64,000 bases of DNA, taken from Bacillus sp. V2I10. Its GTDB lineage: Bacteria; Bacillota; Bacilli; Bacillales; Bacillaceae. The notes beneath the pieces are model-generated. The model searched no databases and was not told where the DNA came from. It was given only the letters and a program-made list of their open reading frames with translations. The stretch lies in NCBI RefSeq assembly GCF_030817055.1, contig NZ_JAUSYV010000001.1:3682001-3746000 (forward strand), given 5' to 3'. Positions 33,161 through 43,072 of this stretch are shown one piece after another (within the stretch, counting starts at the first letter, position 1; every line of letters begins with the position of its first letter). The position numbers and the translations under genes are program-made.

Positions 33161-34320
33161 CAAATGCGATCCATGCACATGGATTTTTTTGATGGAATCA
33201 TTTGCACAAGCAAATGCAGATCTTCATTTGGTCCTTTAATAAGACCTGCATCATAGAGAGAGGCAGGTTTCATGTATCCGAATAGAACGGCTGTTAATGT
33301 GGCTATATCCAGCTGAAGGCCGCGTTTGGGAGGGTGTGTACAGACGCTTCCTGCAGAAGACTTCTGAAAATGAGTGATCTCGTCTTTTTTTATAAGATAC
33401 GTTCCGCTGTTCCAGTCTGCAAAGGAATCATGGATGTGCAAAAAAAGCGGCTTCTCATGAGGCTCAAATATGTATTGCTTTAAAAAAGATTCGACATCCA
33501 CAATTCTCCCCATTATCGTGGGCTTAACCTCTGATAGAATGAAAGGATTTTTCAGAAAAAAAGAAAAGTGATCCTGCTCGAATGTACGCCAAATCAGCTG
33601 CTCATATCTTAATTCCTTCTGACAGATACAAGTCCAAAGTGATTTTTTGGCTGCATCGTTAAGGGCGATACACTCATCTACATACAGATTATGATTTTCA
33701 AGCCTATAAATCATATACCCATCAGCGCTGCCATCCTTAAGAAAGTGAAGGTAAACAAAATGATTTTCTTTTAATATTTCATTTTTCCACCATTCTTCCG
33801 ATCTGATGATCATACCGTTATTTTCTTTGCTGAAACGGTCATAAACCGTTTGCAGGAACGGCAAAGCGAGATCCTGGCTAAGTTCTTTAACATTGCTGCT
33901 TCCGCCAAATGTACGAAGGTGGTGACCTTCCTTGTTCATCGTCCATTTTTTTTCATTTGATATCAATTCCCATCCGAATTTTCTGTAAAAAGGGATGGAA
34001 AAGGGATTCAGATACGAAATGGAACAGCCTTGATTCTTCATCCTGAGTAAAGCTTCAAAAAGAAGCCTGTCCATTTTTTGCTTGCGCCGCTCTTCCGGCA
34101 AAAAAGAAATAGATGACAGCCCTCCCATCTTTACTTTTTTCCCTGAAAAATAGATATCAAGATCCAGAATGTGGACTTTAGCAATAAGCCTCTCATTGTC
34201 AAAGTCACCCAATATCATTTCCTTCGGGAAGCGGCTTATTTCTGTCCGATCATTCTTAAATGAGTATTGTGATAAACGGACAACCTCTTCATAATCGGTC
34301 TCTTCTGCTTTACGAATCAT
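33160..34320 (-). CDS. Eis-like GNAT N-acetyltransferase with sterol-carrier-type C-domain
   Basis: 386 residues, the size of the three-domain Eis family: an N-terminal GNAT domain (MGGLSSISFLPEERRKQKMDRLLFEAL with the acetyl-CoA loop R/K-rich turn, YLNPFSIPFYRKFGWELI), a central second GNAT-like domain and a C-terminal SCP2-like domain ending with the free carboxylate DRI. Eis proteins acetylate amines including aminoglycosides; the natural substrate here is unknown. GAAGGAG precedes the ATG. It follows a second acetyltransferase in the same direction with 16 bases between. Confidence 0.85.
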   Translation of the reverse strand: MIRKAEETDYEEVVRLSQYSFKNDRTEISRFPKEMILGDFDNERLIAKVHILDLDIYFSGKKVKMGGLSSISFLPEERRKQKMDRLLFEALLRMKNQGCSISYLNPFSIPFYRKFGWELISNEKKWTMNKEGHHLRTFGGSSNVKELSQDLALPFLQTVYDRFSKENNGMIIRSEEWWKNEILKENHFVYLHFLKDGSADGYMIYRLENHNLYVDECIALNDAAKKSLWTCICQKELRYEQLIWRTFEQDHFSFFLKNPFILSEVKPTIMGRIVDVESFLKQYIFEPHEKPLFLHIHDSFADWNSGTYLIKKDEITHFQKSSAGSVCTHPPKRGLQLDIATLTAVLFGYMKPASLYDAGLIKGPNEDLHLLVQMIPSKKSMCMDRI

Positions 34321-34336
34321 AACGTCTCCTTCTCAC

Positions 34337-34846
34337 CTATGCTTTCTTTTTAAGTTCCCAGGATAAAAAAACGTCCTCTTTTTTGGTGCAGATCATGCCA
34401 AGCTTCTCAAATAGGCGGATAGATTTTTTATTATGATCGATGCATTCCATGCTGATTTGTTTGACTGATTTTTCACTTGTCAGCCATTCAATAACTGCAT
34501 CAATCGCTTCATATGTTAAACTTTCCTCATCATCGACCTCGTGTATGTTGTAGCATAGTTCCACACAGCCATGCTCATCCGGCATGCCTTGAATGAATAA
34601 GTCGCCTACAATTCTCTTTTCATGATATAAAATAATGAGCCAAAGTCCCCAGCCATATTCTTTTTCATTTCTCTCAAGTCTTTCAATATAGAGCGGGAGC
34701 ATTCCTTTGACCGCAATTGAAGGCCAAGTAACAGGTATTCCAATTGGGGAGCGGCTTTCCAGTTCATTTCGGTGAAAGACTAAGGATTTTGCTATATCCA
34801 AAGAGCAAGGGATAATGAGCAGCCGTTCTGTTACAATTTCAATCAT
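34337..34846 (-). CDS. GNAT family N-acetyltransferase (RimJ/RimL type)
   Basis: 169 residues. Begins EIVTERLLIIPCSLD, the RimJ/RimL start pattern, with CVELCYNIHEVDDEESLTYE (acetyl-CoA binding) and the C-terminal NHKKSIRLFEKLGMICTKKE. Typical substrates are protein N-termini or small amines; unknown here. ATG at 34846 follows GGGAGTGA; the earlier ATG seven codons up has the SD inside the frame. Likely co-transcribed with the Eis-like gene. Confidence 0.82.
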   Translation of the reverse strand: MIEIVTERLLIIPCSLDIAKSLVFHRNELESRSPIGIPVTWPSIAVKGMLPLYIERLERNEKEYGWGLWLIILYHEKRIVGDLFIQGMPDEHGCVELCYNIHEVDDEESLTYEAIDAVIEWLTSEKSVKQISMECIDHNKKSIRLFEKLGMICTKKEDVFLSWELKKKA

Positions 34847-34938
34847 CTTACAGTCACTCCCTTTCATAAACCGTCTGATACTTTCATTTTATGGCCATTC
34901 TGTGCGTCCTATACTTAAAGAAAAAAAGAAACAAAAAA

Positions 34939-34970
34939 GATGTTATAGAATGATAAATTCCATAACATCT
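34939..34970 (-). terminator. Intrinsic terminator after ctaM
   Basis: AGATGTTATaGAAT pairs with ATTCcATAACATCT; minus-strand sequence after it is TTTTTTGTTTCTTTTTTT. Confidence 0.85.
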
Positions 34971-34980
34971 CATGCCATCA

Positions 34981-35442
34981 TTAAAAACCTAAAATCGCTT
35001 TGAATACGGAAGTCGTCTCTCCGCCTTTATACTGAATATAAAGCAGGTAATAGACAGCCACCCCGGTAATCGCGGTGAAAAACCAGATCAGGCTCGTAAC
35101 AGGACCTAATTTTCTGTGCTTTGAGAGATTGTTTTTATAACCTGAAATCAAGGTGATAATTCCAAAGACTGCACCTACTGTAGCTAGAGTAATATGAAAA
35201 ATCAGGAAAACAGTATAATAGACTTTAATATCATCGGGTCCGCCAAACGCTGTGTTTCCTACAAAGACCGTTCTTGAGGCATACACGACAAAAAAGATAA
35301 CCGCAAAAACAGCTGCGGTAAGCATTGCCTTCTGATGTGCCTCTATTTTGCGCAGCTTAATCAAATACCAGCCAACAGCAACAGAAACAGCACTTAAAAC
35401 AATAAAGGCTGTACTTATAGTAGGTAAAATAGGTACATTCAT
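34981..35442 (-). CDS. ctaM: aa3 oxidase assembly factor CtaM (DUF420)
   Basis: Membrane protein of 153 residues with four transmembrane helices (about 10-28, 38-58, 72-100, 115-140). DUF420/YozB proteins are required for maturation of aa3-type terminal oxidases in firmicutes (CtaM in Staphylococcus). Conserved His residues occur in IEAHQKAMLTA, LIFHITLAT and SKHRKLGPVT. GGAGC precedes the ATG. It lies directly behind ctaG and the ctaBCDEF operon, supporting the role. Confidence 0.87.
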   Translation of the reverse strand: MNVPILPTISTAFIVLSAVSVAVGWYLIKLRKIEAHQKAMLTAAVFAVIFFVVYASRTVFVGNTAFGGPDDIKVYYTVFLIFHITLATVGAVFGIITLISGYKNNLSKHRKLGPVTSLIWFFTAITGVAVYYLLYIQYKGGETTSVFKAILGF

Positions 35443-35501
35443 TTTTGCAGCTCCTAAAAATAAAAAATTATAGATTGATAAGCAGAAAATTAGAGCGAAA
35501 A

Positions 35502-36407
35502 TTACTTAATCGGCTGCGGAGTAAATCTCTTTCTTTCTTCAAGATCATCGCGCTCTCTCTCCTGACGGGCCCATTTAAAGAAAATAATTCCGAGCAGAGT
35601 TCCATAAACAAACTCCTGGATAATTTTCATCATGATGCCTCCAAGCTGCTGATCTTCAACAAGAGGCAATGTATTGAACATTTCCGGACCTGTTAAATTC
35701 AAACCTGACAGCATACTTGCCGGCACACAAAGTTCAAGGGCGGTGACCCATGCACTTGGATCTGAATAGGTAGAATAAAGAGAAGTATCAGCAAATATGA
35801 TAAGGGCACAAGCCGGTGTCAACAGCATTCCATTGGCGAATATGTATCCGATTTTTTTAATTCCGCCAAGCTCTCTCCATTCAGGCAGTTCATTCAACAA
35901 TGGCCACCACATCAGCATCGCCGCAATAAAAATAAAAATCGTTACTGACGCATGGATGATATGATCTGTCTTCACAACATCAAAGACAAGCGGAATATGA
36001 TAGATTGAGAAAACACCGTTAAAAACAATTAAAGCGATCAGCGGCTTAGACAAAAATGATACGATTTGCTTTACGCCCCGTCTGTAAATCATTGCTCTCC
36101 ACATCCAGAGCGGAATGCCATAGATCATCAGAGGCGGAATCAGCAAATATAAAAGGGCCATTTGTGTCATATGTGCACTGAACATTATATGTCCCATTAG
36201 ATCCAGCGGACTGCCTTTTACAGCATATAAAAGGATCATGCTGCCTGCAAAAAGCGCCTTCTGTTTGAACGGGACAGGCTGGCTATCATGAAATCGATTT
36301 CGAAGAGGTCCGATTAATAGAAAATAAACGCCAAGAATGACCGCAACAAACAGGAAAAAATAAGGGCTCCACATTGCTCTAAAACCAAACATTTCTAAAT
36401 TTAACAA
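35502..36407 (-). CDS. ctaG: Cytochrome c oxidase assembly factor CtaG
   Basis: Polytopic membrane protein (about 301 residues, seven helices) of the caa3_CtaG family needed for caa3 oxidase assembly in B. subtilis. Family features include GFRAMWSPYFFLFV, HIMFSAHMTQMALLYLLIPPLMIYG (with conserved His) and IYHIPLVFD. TTG at 36407 sits eight bases after GGAG; the ATG three codons up overlaps the SD directly. Located between ctaF and ctaM. Confidence 0.9.
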   Translation of the reverse strand: MLNLEMFGFRAMWSPYFFLFVAVILGVYFLLIGPLRNRFHDSQPVPFKQKALFAGSMILLYAVKGSPLDLMGHIMFSAHMTQMALLYLLIPPLMIYGIPLWMWRAMIYRRGVKQIVSFLSKPLIALIVFNGVFSIYHIPLVFDVVKTDHIIHASVTIFIFIAAMLMWWPLLNELPEWRELGGIKKIGYIFANGMLLTPACALIIFADTSLYSTYSDPSAWVTALELCVPASMLSGLNLTGPEMFNTLPLVEDQQLGGIMMKIIQEFVYGTLLGIIFFKWARQERERDDLEERKRFTPQPIK

Positions 36408-36602
36408 TGAGTTCATCTCCTATTTCTGCTATAACTCCTGCAACTATTATACACCTTCAATGAAGCGCTATCAATGAACGTTCTATGACATTAGAAGAGC
36501 GAAAGAAATTTGATTCAAGTACTCGTACGTAAGATCCGCGGACTTCTTAAAATATATGTTTTGATGTCTATTCACCGCATTCATTTTCACCTCTTACCAA
36601 AC

Positions 36603-36635
36603 AAAAAACCGGCCTGAGAATGAACTCAGCCGGTT
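36603..36635 (-). terminator. Intrinsic terminator after ctaF
   Basis: AACCGGCcTGAG pairs with CTCAGCCGGTT (one bulge) around AATGAA, followed by six T on the minus strand. It ends the ctaBCDEF operon. Confidence 0.88.
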
Positions 36636-36641
36636 ATCAGA

Positions 36642-36974
36642 TTACCACCAAATAATTGTCATGAATGTAAGAACTGTCAGAAATGCTACACCGATCCCAG
36701 AGTAAAGGAAGAGCGCAGGCACTTCATGGCCTTTATGGCTCATATGCATAAAGTAATAAAGCTGGAAAATAACTTGGATAACAGCAAGCAAAAGAATAAA
36801 TGGAATTTTAAACCATTCTGCAATGCCGTCATAGCCAATTGCTACAAATGCAATGACTGTCAGGAAAATCATTAATGCAAATGTAACAACTTGAAATTTC
36901 ATATCTTCTTTATTTTTCTTGCGGCGATATGCAAGATCAACTTTTGGGTTTCCTGAATTTTGATTAGCTGCCAT
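36642..36974 (-). CDS. ctaF: Cytochrome c oxidase subunit 4B
   Basis: Small subunit IV of the caa3 oxidase, 110 residues with three membrane helices (about 27-47, 55-77, 86-108). Contains the family segment FQLYYFMHMSHKGHEVPALF. ctaF follows ctaE by four bases, last gene of the operon. Confidence 0.93.
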   Translation of the reverse strand: MAANQNSGNPKVDLAYRRKKNKEDMKFQVVTFALMIFLTVIAFVAIGYDGIAEWFKIPFILLLAVIQVIFQLYYFMHMSHKGHEVPALFLYSGIGVAFLTVLTFMTIIWW

Positions 36975-36978
36975 CAGT

Positions 36979-37602
36979 TTATCCCACCATTCCCATTAAG
37001 TATACAACTGTAAAGATGAACACCCATACAACGTCGATAAAATGCCAGTATAAACTTGCAACGTAATATTTAGGCGCGTTGTATAAATTCAATCCTCTTT
37101 TTGCATTGCGTACCATCAAAGTAGTGATCCAAAGTAAACCAAATGCAACGTGGGCGCCATGTGTTCCGACCAGCGTGTAAAAAGCGGATCCAAGAGCACT
37201 GCTTGTAATAGTAAATTCAAAATGATGAATATAATGATTGAATTCATAAATCTCAAGAGCCAGGAATCCTGCTCCTAATAGAACGGTAATTCCCATCCAG
37301 AGCTGCATTTTTTTGAAATCAAAGTTCTTCATGTGGTACATGGCGTAAACACTTGTCAGAGAACTTGTCAAAAGAAGCATAGTTGCTGCAAAAACAAGCG
37401 GAAGTTCAAACATTTCCTGTGTAGTCGCACCGCCGTTGTTTGAATCTCTTAAAGCTAAAAACGTTGCAAACAGAGAAGCGAACAGGACGGTCTCTCCTCC
37501 AAGGAAAAGCCAGAAGCCTAAAAATTTATTTTTGCCTTCAAGGGTCGCCTTTTCAGGTGAGGCAGGGAACGTTTCAGCTGTTAATTTATCCTCAACACGC
37601 AT
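36979..37602 (-). CDS. ctaE: Cytochrome c oxidase subunit III
   Basis: Heme-copper oxidase subunit III of 207 residues and five membrane helices, with LGFWLFLGGETVLFASLFATF, GTHGAHVAFGLLW and the C-terminal YWHFIDVVWVFIFTVVYL signature. Its ATG overlaps the ctaD stop by one base (TAATG), indicating translational coupling. Confidence 0.95.
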   Translation of the reverse strand: MRVEDKLTAETFPASPEKATLEGKNKFLGFWLFLGGETVLFASLFATFLALRDSNNGGATTQEMFELPLVFAATMLLLTSSLTSVYAMYHMKNFDFKKMQLWMGITVLLGAGFLALEIYEFNHYIHHFEFTITSSALGSAFYTLVGTHGAHVAFGLLWITTLMVRNAKRGLNLYNAPKYYVASLYWHFIDVVWVFIFTVVYLMGMVG

Positions 37603-39473
37603 TATGCCTTAACCCCCTTATCGTTATCATCATTCATTAAATCTTCTTTGTGAATATGATAACCGTGATCATCAATGATTGAACGAAGGAACATACATCC
37701 AAGTGTAATTAAGAGTCCGATGATAATAACCGGATCAGCCCATGCATAATCTGAATGATACAATAATCCAAATGCTGCAACAAACAATCCAAATGACATA
37801 ATCAGCGGCAGGATGGAACCGTTAGGCATGTGGATGTCTCCCAGCGGTTCAGCAGGAGTCATTCCGTTGTTTCCTTCCATTCTTTCAACCCACAAAGCGT
37901 CAAGGCCGCGAACAAGAGGTGTTTGTTTAAAGTTATATTCAGGTGCAGGTGATGATACAGCCCATTCCAGGTTGCGCCCATCTCCCCATGCATCCCCTGC
38001 TGCTTTTTCTCCCTTTATAGAAGAAATAACGATATTGTACAGCAATACGATTGTTCCGGCAGCCATCAAGAATGCCCCAGCCGTACTGATCAGATTCCCC
38101 GTTTCAAGACCCTGTCCAGGAAGGAATGTGAAAATGCGTCGCGGCATTCCCATCAATCCAAGGAAATGCTGGATAAAGAACGTTAAATGGAATCCTGTAA
38201 AGAATAATACGAATGTAACAACACCCAGTTTTTCACCAAGCATTCTGCCGAACATTTTCGGCCACCAGTAGTGCAGGCCTGCGAATAATCCCATAATCAC
38301 TCCGCCTACGATAACATAGTGGAAATGCGCCACTACGAAATAGGTGTCATGATACTGATAATCTGTCGGTGCTGCTGCAAGCATGATTCCTGTTACTCCG
38401 CCCATAACGAACGTAGGAATGAAGGCAACAGACCAGATCATTGGTACAGTAAAGCGAATGCTTCCGCCCCACATTGTAAACATCCAGTTAAAAATCTTAA
38501 TTCCTGTCGGAACGGCAATGGCCATTGTTGCTACTGCGAAAATCGCATTTGCGATTGGTCCAAGACCAGTTGTGAACATGTGATGCGCCCACACCATGAA
38601 CCCTAAGAATCCGATTAACACTGTAGCAAATACCATTGACGAATATCCAAATAATCGCTTTTTCGAGAAATGAGGGAGAATATCCGAGAAAACCCCGAAA
38701 GCCGGAAGAATTAAGATGTAAACCTCAGGATGTCCGAAAATCCAGAATAAATGCTCCCAGATAATTGAATTTCCTCCAACCGCCGGATCAAAGAATCCAG
38801 TGCCGAATACACGGTCAAACATCATAATTGCTAAACCAACTGTAAGCGGCGGAAAAGCAAATAGGATAAGTGCTGAAGCTACAAATGTTGTCCAAGTGAA
38901 CAACGGCATGCGCATGTAAGTCATACCTGGTGCACGCATGTTAATAATTGTTGCGAGGAAGTTAATACCCGCAATCAATGTACCAAATCCTGATATTTGA
39001 AGTCCCAGCAAATAGAAATCTACTCCATGTCCAGGCGAGTTCAGTGCAAGTGAAGCATAATTCGTCCAGCCTGCATCAGGAGCTCCATTTAAAAACCAGC
39101 TTAGGTTCAGGAATAGTCCTCCAAAGAAAAACAGCCAGAAACCCAATGAGTTTAAAAATGGAAATGCAACGTCACGCGCTCCGATCTGAATCGGTACGAC
39201 GGCATTCATAAAACCAAATATGAGCGGCATGGCTGCCAGGAAAATCATGGTCGTGCCATGCATAGTTAAGATTTCGTTGTAAAGGCCAGCTGCGATAAAA
39301 TCGTTATTTGGCACAGCGAGCTGAATTCTGATAAGCATCGCTTCTAATCCACCTACGAGGAAGAAGAAGCCGCCGGAAATCAGGTAAAGGATGGCGATTT
39401 TTTTATGGTCTACTGTTGTTAAGTAGTCCCATAGCACAGCGCCGAACCCCTTTTTCTGAGTTAACGTACTCAC
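37602..39473 (-). CDS. ctaD: Cytochrome c oxidase subunit I
   Basis: Catalytic subunit of the caa3 oxidase, carrying low-spin heme a, heme a3 and CuB; 623 residues. Low-spin heme ligand in TMHGTTMIFLAAMP, the cross-linked His-Tyr region FGHPEVYILILPAFGVFSD, the CuB histidine pair VWAHHMFTTG and the heme ligands in HDTYFVVAHFHYVIVGG are all present. The YILIL-P and HPEVY form is the proton-pumping A-family type. GTG start after GGGAGG. About 14 helices including the C-terminal extension. Confidence 0.97.
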   Translation of the reverse strand: MSTLTQKKGFGAVLWDYLTTVDHKKIAILYLISGGFFFLVGGLEAMLIRIQLAVPNNDFIAAGLYNEILTMHGTTMIFLAAMPLIFGFMNAVVPIQIGARDVAFPFLNSLGFWLFFFGGLFLNLSWFLNGAPDAGWTNYASLALNSPGHGVDFYLLGLQISGFGTLIAGINFLATIINMRAPGMTYMRMPLFTWTTFVASALILFAFPPLTVGLAIMMFDRVFGTGFFDPAVGGNSIIWEHLFWIFGHPEVYILILPAFGVFSDILPHFSKKRLFGYSSMVFATVLIGFLGFMVWAHHMFTTGLGPIANAIFAVATMAIAVPTGIKIFNWMFTMWGGSIRFTVPMIWSVAFIPTFVMGGVTGIMLAAAPTDYQYHDTYFVVAHFHYVIVGGVIMGLFAGLHYWWPKMFGRMLGEKLGVVTFVLFFTGFHLTFFIQHFLGLMGMPRRIFTFLPGQGLETGNLISTAGAFLMAAGTIVLLYNIVISSIKGEKAAGDAWGDGRNLEWAVSSPAPEYNFKQTPLVRGLDALWVERMEGNNGMTPAEPLGDIHMPNGSILPLIMSFGLFVAAFGLLYHSDYAWADPVIIIGLLITLGCMFLRSIIDDHGYHIHKEDLMNDDNDKGVKA

Positions 39474-39506
39474 AGTGTTACCTCCCTTTTATTCTGCTGA
39501 GACATC

Positions 39507-40586
39507 TTACTTCGTTTCGACTTTTAAGCCGCTTAAGTATTCAGTAAGTGCATCAAGTTCCTCATCGTTAAGTTCAGGATACGTTTTTGTCATCTTGTTT
39601 CCTGGTTTGTACTGTTCAGGATCTTTCAGCCAGTTTCTGATATTTTCTTCATTATGAGGCAGAATGCCCGCTACTCTGGTACGCTCTCCAAAGTTAGCTA
39701 AGTTAGGTGCGGTTCTTGCTTCTTTAGGACGCTTATCAGCAGGTGTCACCGCATGACAGCCGATACAGCTTTTCTCCTGGAACAATTCTTCACCCTGTTT
39801 AGCTAAATCTGAATCTGCAACCGCTTTAGCATTTTTCATTTCCTCTATCCATTGATCAAACTCTTCGCGGGATTTTGTTTTCACTTTAAAATCCATTAAA
39901 GCATGTGAAGGGCCGCAAAGCTCAGCACATTTCCCGTAAAAATATTCTCCGGCTTTTTCGGCACGTTTGCTGTCAAAATTAAGCCAGAACTGATTTATGT
40001 TTTCAGTGTTTGTATCCATCTTGCCGCCTGCTGACGGAATCCAGAATGAATGCTTCACATCAGAAGCAATCAGATTAAAGTAAACCCTTTCATCTGATGG
40101 AACAACTAAATCCTGGCTTGTGATTACCCCAGCATCAGGATATTCGAATTCCCACCAGTAAAGATTCGCTCTGACATTAATAACAACTGCATCTTCAGGT
40201 TTGCGGTCCTTCTTTTCCATTGGTTTCACATCTGCGAGTTCAAATGTTGCAGATACAACTGGAACCGCTAACACAAGTAGTAAAAGAATAGGAATAACAG
40301 TCCAAATGATTTCAAGTTTATGACTTCCCTCTACTTGCTCAGGAATTTTATTTTCCTCACCTTTGCGCTGTCTGAATTTCAGAACTACATAAATGAAGAT
40401 CACAGTTACGACTGCGATTACAATGACCATGATGAGTGTACTCAGCACCATTAATGAGTACTGCATATCCGCAACTTCACCAGCTGGTTGAAGAGCGGAA
40501 AGATATGGTTCACCACAGCCGGCTAGGACAAGTGTCAACATTGCAAAAATGGCAACGAGACGCAATTTTGTCAGCCTCTTTTCCAT
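39507..40586 (-). CDS. ctaC: Cytochrome c oxidase subunit II with fused cytochrome c domain
   Basis: 359-residue lipoprotein subunit of caa3 oxidase. Lipobox LAGC (Cys24), two membrane helices (about 45-70, 92-113), a CuA domain with His179, Cys220, Cys224, His228 and Met231 (KCAELCGPSHALMDF), and a C-terminal cytochrome c domain with CIGCH (Cys274, Cys277, His278) and a likely Met332 axial ligand. The fused heme c makes this the caa3 type, which takes electrons from cytochrome c. First structural gene after ctaB. Confidence 0.96.
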   Translation of the reverse strand: MEKRLTKLRLVAIFAMLTLVLAGCGEPYLSALQPAGEVADMQYSLMVLSTLIMVIVIAVVTVIFIYVVLKFRQRKGEENKIPEQVEGSHKLEIIWTVIPILLLLVLAVPVVSATFELADVKPMEKKDRKPEDAVVINVRANLYWWEFEYPDAGVITSQDLVVPSDERVYFNLIASDVKHSFWIPSAGGKMDTNTENINQFWLNFDSKRAEKAGEYFYGKCAELCGPSHALMDFKVKTKSREEFDQWIEEMKNAKAVADSDLAKQGEELFQEKSCIGCHAVTPADKRPKEARTAPNLANFGERTRVAGILPHNEENIRNWLKDPEQYKPGNKMTKTYPELNDEELDALTEYLSGLKVETK

Positions 40587-40684
40587 AGCTAAATCAAACC
40601 CCTCTTTCAGTAAATTAATTCCCGCAGTTTCACAGGAATCGATAATTCCTTCTATGTAAATTCCTAAAAGAAAGAATTTCTAAC

Positions 40685-41614
40685 TTAGTTGATCGTGAAA
40701 AGTACCATCGCCACAAAAAGGATCGTTAAGTAATTCAGTGAATAAATAAACATCCACTTTGCCCACTTCAGATCATCCTTCATCTTCATGCCAGATAAAG
40801 CAAGCACAAGCCACCCGATGTTCAGTGCAGTTGCAAGAATAATGAAAGGAACCCCGAGCTGAAATAAGTAAAACGGCAAAGGCAGGAGACAGATCACCCA
40901 AACCATCATTTGCCTTTTTGTAATGGCAAAACCATGAACGACCGGCAGCATAGGAATGCCTGCAGCACGGTATTCTTCCACTCTTTTCATTGCAAGTGCA
41001 AGAAAATGCGGAGGCTGCCATATGAACATAATCATAAACAATACCCAAGCAATCACACTCAGGTCAGCATCGATTGCAGCCCAGCCGATAAGCGGCGGAA
41101 CCGCACCGGATACACTGCCTACAACAGTGTTCAGTGTATAGTGGCGTTTAGTCCACATTGTATATAAAAAGACGTATGTAATTACGCCGATCAACCCGAT
41201 TAACGTGGCTGTTACAGTTGTCATCAGCAGAAGAATAAAGCCGAACGTAAGCAATAAAATACCAATCCACAATGCCTGAATTGGGTTCATTTTTCCTGTA
41301 ACTGTCGGTCTCATTTTTGTTCTTTCCATGATATGATCAATATCACGGTCGTAAAAGTTATTAATGGCACATGAACCAGCAATAATTAAAGCTGAACCAA
41401 GTAAAACAAATAAAACACTATCTATATTCTGCAGGAAACTTTGTCCTGTAAAATGCAAGGCAAGCCACAGTCCCGTGAAGGTAGTAATCATGTTAGAATT
41501 GACAATTCCCATTTTAATGAGACTTAAGAAATCTTTAAGAGCTGTCGTTTCATGGATTTCTTCCAGGCGGTGTCCGCTCAGATGTGTTTCTGATAAGGTC
41601 CTTGAATCAGGCAC
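40685..41614 (-). CDS. ctaB: Protoheme IX farnesyltransferase (heme O synthase)
   Basis: Membrane prenyltransferase converting heme B to heme O, the precursor of heme A. 309 residues, nine helices, with the Asp-rich prenyl-diphosphate motif NNFYDRDIDHIMERTKMRPT and a second loop WTKRHYTLNTVVGSVSGAVPP. GTG start after AAAAGGAGG. Leads the ctaBCDEF genes and is divergent from ctaA. Confidence 0.95.
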   Translation of the reverse strand: MPDSRTLSETHLSGHRLEEIHETTALKDFLSLIKMGIVNSNMITTFTGLWLALHFTGQSFLQNIDSVLFVLLGSALIIAGSCAINNFYDRDIDHIMERTKMRPTVTGKMNPIQALWIGILLLTFGFILLLMTTVTATLIGLIGVITYVFLYTMWTKRHYTLNTVVGSVSGAVPPLIGWAAIDADLSVIAWVLFMIMFIWQPPHFLALAMKRVEEYRAAGIPMLPVVHGFAITKRQMMVWVICLLPLPFYLFQLGVPFIILATALNIGWLVLALSGMKMKDDLKWAKWMFIYSLNYLTILFVAMVLFTIN

Positions 41615-42129
41615 GTTTTATAGACCTCCTTTTCAATTCTGTTTCTAATAGAAAGAATCGGCTGTATGATAGAGACTTTCTATATCATACTAAATAAAAC
41701 AATATTTACAAAATGCTTCCTTCTTGATATTAAACCATAATCAGCAAATGTTTTGTGAACAAATTATGAAGAAGTTATGTCGAAATTGTGAAGCAGATGA
41801 GCTGCACAGGTTAATTAATTGAAAAGCAGTTCATTCACTGATACTCTAAAAAATGATGGCATAACTTTTTGACCACGATAACATTCTATCATAACTATTA
41901 GGAATTTTTTATAGATTATGGAATCTTTTGCGAAAAAAACATCGGCAGAAGAATCCCCCATATAATTCCTTATTAATGTGCCTGTTTTCCTACTATAATA
42001 AACAGAGATGATATCAGTCATGTTTTTTGTTGCCTGATCGGCTGAGGCTGCCGCTTTAAAATCAAGCGCACACCCTCGATTTTTGTCGATTTAGATAAAC
42101 TCATTATTACGAATAAGAAGGTGAACATC
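41615..42129. promoter_or_regulatory. Divergent ctaB / ctaA regulatory spacer
   Basis: About 515 bases with no credible gene (one 68-codon frame has no ribosome site). In B. subtilis this spacer carries ResD-dependent and CcpA-related control of heme A and oxidase genes. I see A/T-rich stretches (near 41690-41760 and 41890-41935) suitable for promoters, and a TTGACC hexamer at about 41867, but no complete promoter or cre box that I would assign. Confidence 0.5.
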
Positions 42130-43071
42130 TTGCAGCGAGCATTAAAAGGTTTAGGCGTGCTCACATCTATCGTTATGCTTCTCGTACTCTTAGGAGGAGC
42201 TTTAGTTACAAAAACGGAATCTGGAGCAGGATGCGGCGATTCCTGGCCGCTATGTCATGGCGAACTGATTCCGTCAGAGATTACCCCTGAGCTTGTCATT
42301 GAACTCAGTCACCGGGTTGTAAGCGGGTTAGCGGGCATTCTCGTCCTTCTTTTAGCTGTTTCATCATGGATTTTGATTGGACATAAACGCGAGACAAAAT
42401 TTCTTGCTGCTTTATCATTCTTTTTCCTGATTCTGCAGGCATTGATTGGTGCTGCCGCAGTTAAGTGGGGACAGTCCGATGCCGTTCTTGCCCTGCATTT
42501 CGGGATATCGCTTATATCATTTGCATCTGTTCTGCTTCTTACATTGCTTATTTTTGAAGTAGATAAAAAGTTTGATACGGGATCCTTGATAATTGATAAA
42601 AGAATGAAATTTCATATGATCGGCATTATATCCTACTGCTATATTGTTGTGTATACCGGCGCATTTGTAAGGCATAAAGAAGCAAGTCTTGCATGCCCAA
42701 ATTGGCCAATGTGCAGCAACAGGCCATATGGTCTTCCGGCCACCCTGCATGAGTGGATTCAAATGGGCCACAGATTTGCGGCCGCATTAATCTTTATCTG
42801 GGTTGCAATAGCTGCCTACAAAGCTTTTAAATACTATAAACATCAAAAAGTCGTTTATTATGGCTGGATGATTGCTTTTGCGCTAATTTCTATGCAAGTA
42901 GTGTCAGGGGCTCTAGTAGTGCTGACAGGTTTAAATTTGGCTGTCGCCCTAGCCCACGCTTTAATTATCTCTTGTCTTTTCGGGGTTCTCAGCTATTTCA
43001 TCCTGCTTATAAGCAGAAATAAAATAAACCGGCAGGCTCAATTGAATAAGGATAATAAAAAAGTAATCTAA
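42130..43071 (+). CDS. ctaA: Heme A synthase
   Basis: Membrane oxygenase converting heme O to heme A. 313 residues, eight helices in two four-helix halves. Conserved heme-ligand histidines occur in ELSHRVVSG, LALHFGISL, QMGHRFAAAL and ALAHALIIS; the extracellular Cys pair Cys35-Cys42 (CGDSWPLC) matches B. subtilis numbering, and a second pair lies in CPNWPMC. TTG at 42130 follows AAGGTGA and gives the family start; GTG three codons up sits on the SD. Confidence 0.93.
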   Translation: MQRALKGLGVLTSIVMLLVLLGGALVTKTESGAGCGDSWPLCHGELIPSEITPELVIELSHRVVSGLAGILVLLLAVSSWILIGHKRETKFLAALSFFFLILQALIGAAAVKWGQSDAVLALHFGISLISFASVLLLTLLIFEVDKKFDTGSLIIDKRMKFHMIGIISYCYIVVYTGAFVRHKEASLACPNWPMCSNRPYGLPATLHEWIQMGHRFAAALIFIWVAIAAYKAFKYYKHQKVVYYGWMIAFALISMQVVSGALVVLTGLNLAVALAHALIISCLFGVLSYFILLISRNKINRQAQLNKDNKKVI

Positions 43072-43072
43072 A

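Noticed and set aside
36470..36484. cre-like GAAGCGCTATCA upstream of ctaF/ctaG
   Set aside because: Several mismatches to the consensus once aligned on the central CG; not supported.
41815..42021. 68-codon minus-strand frame in the ctaA-ctaB spacer
   Set aside because: No ribosome site, biased composition, and overlap with a likely regulatory region.
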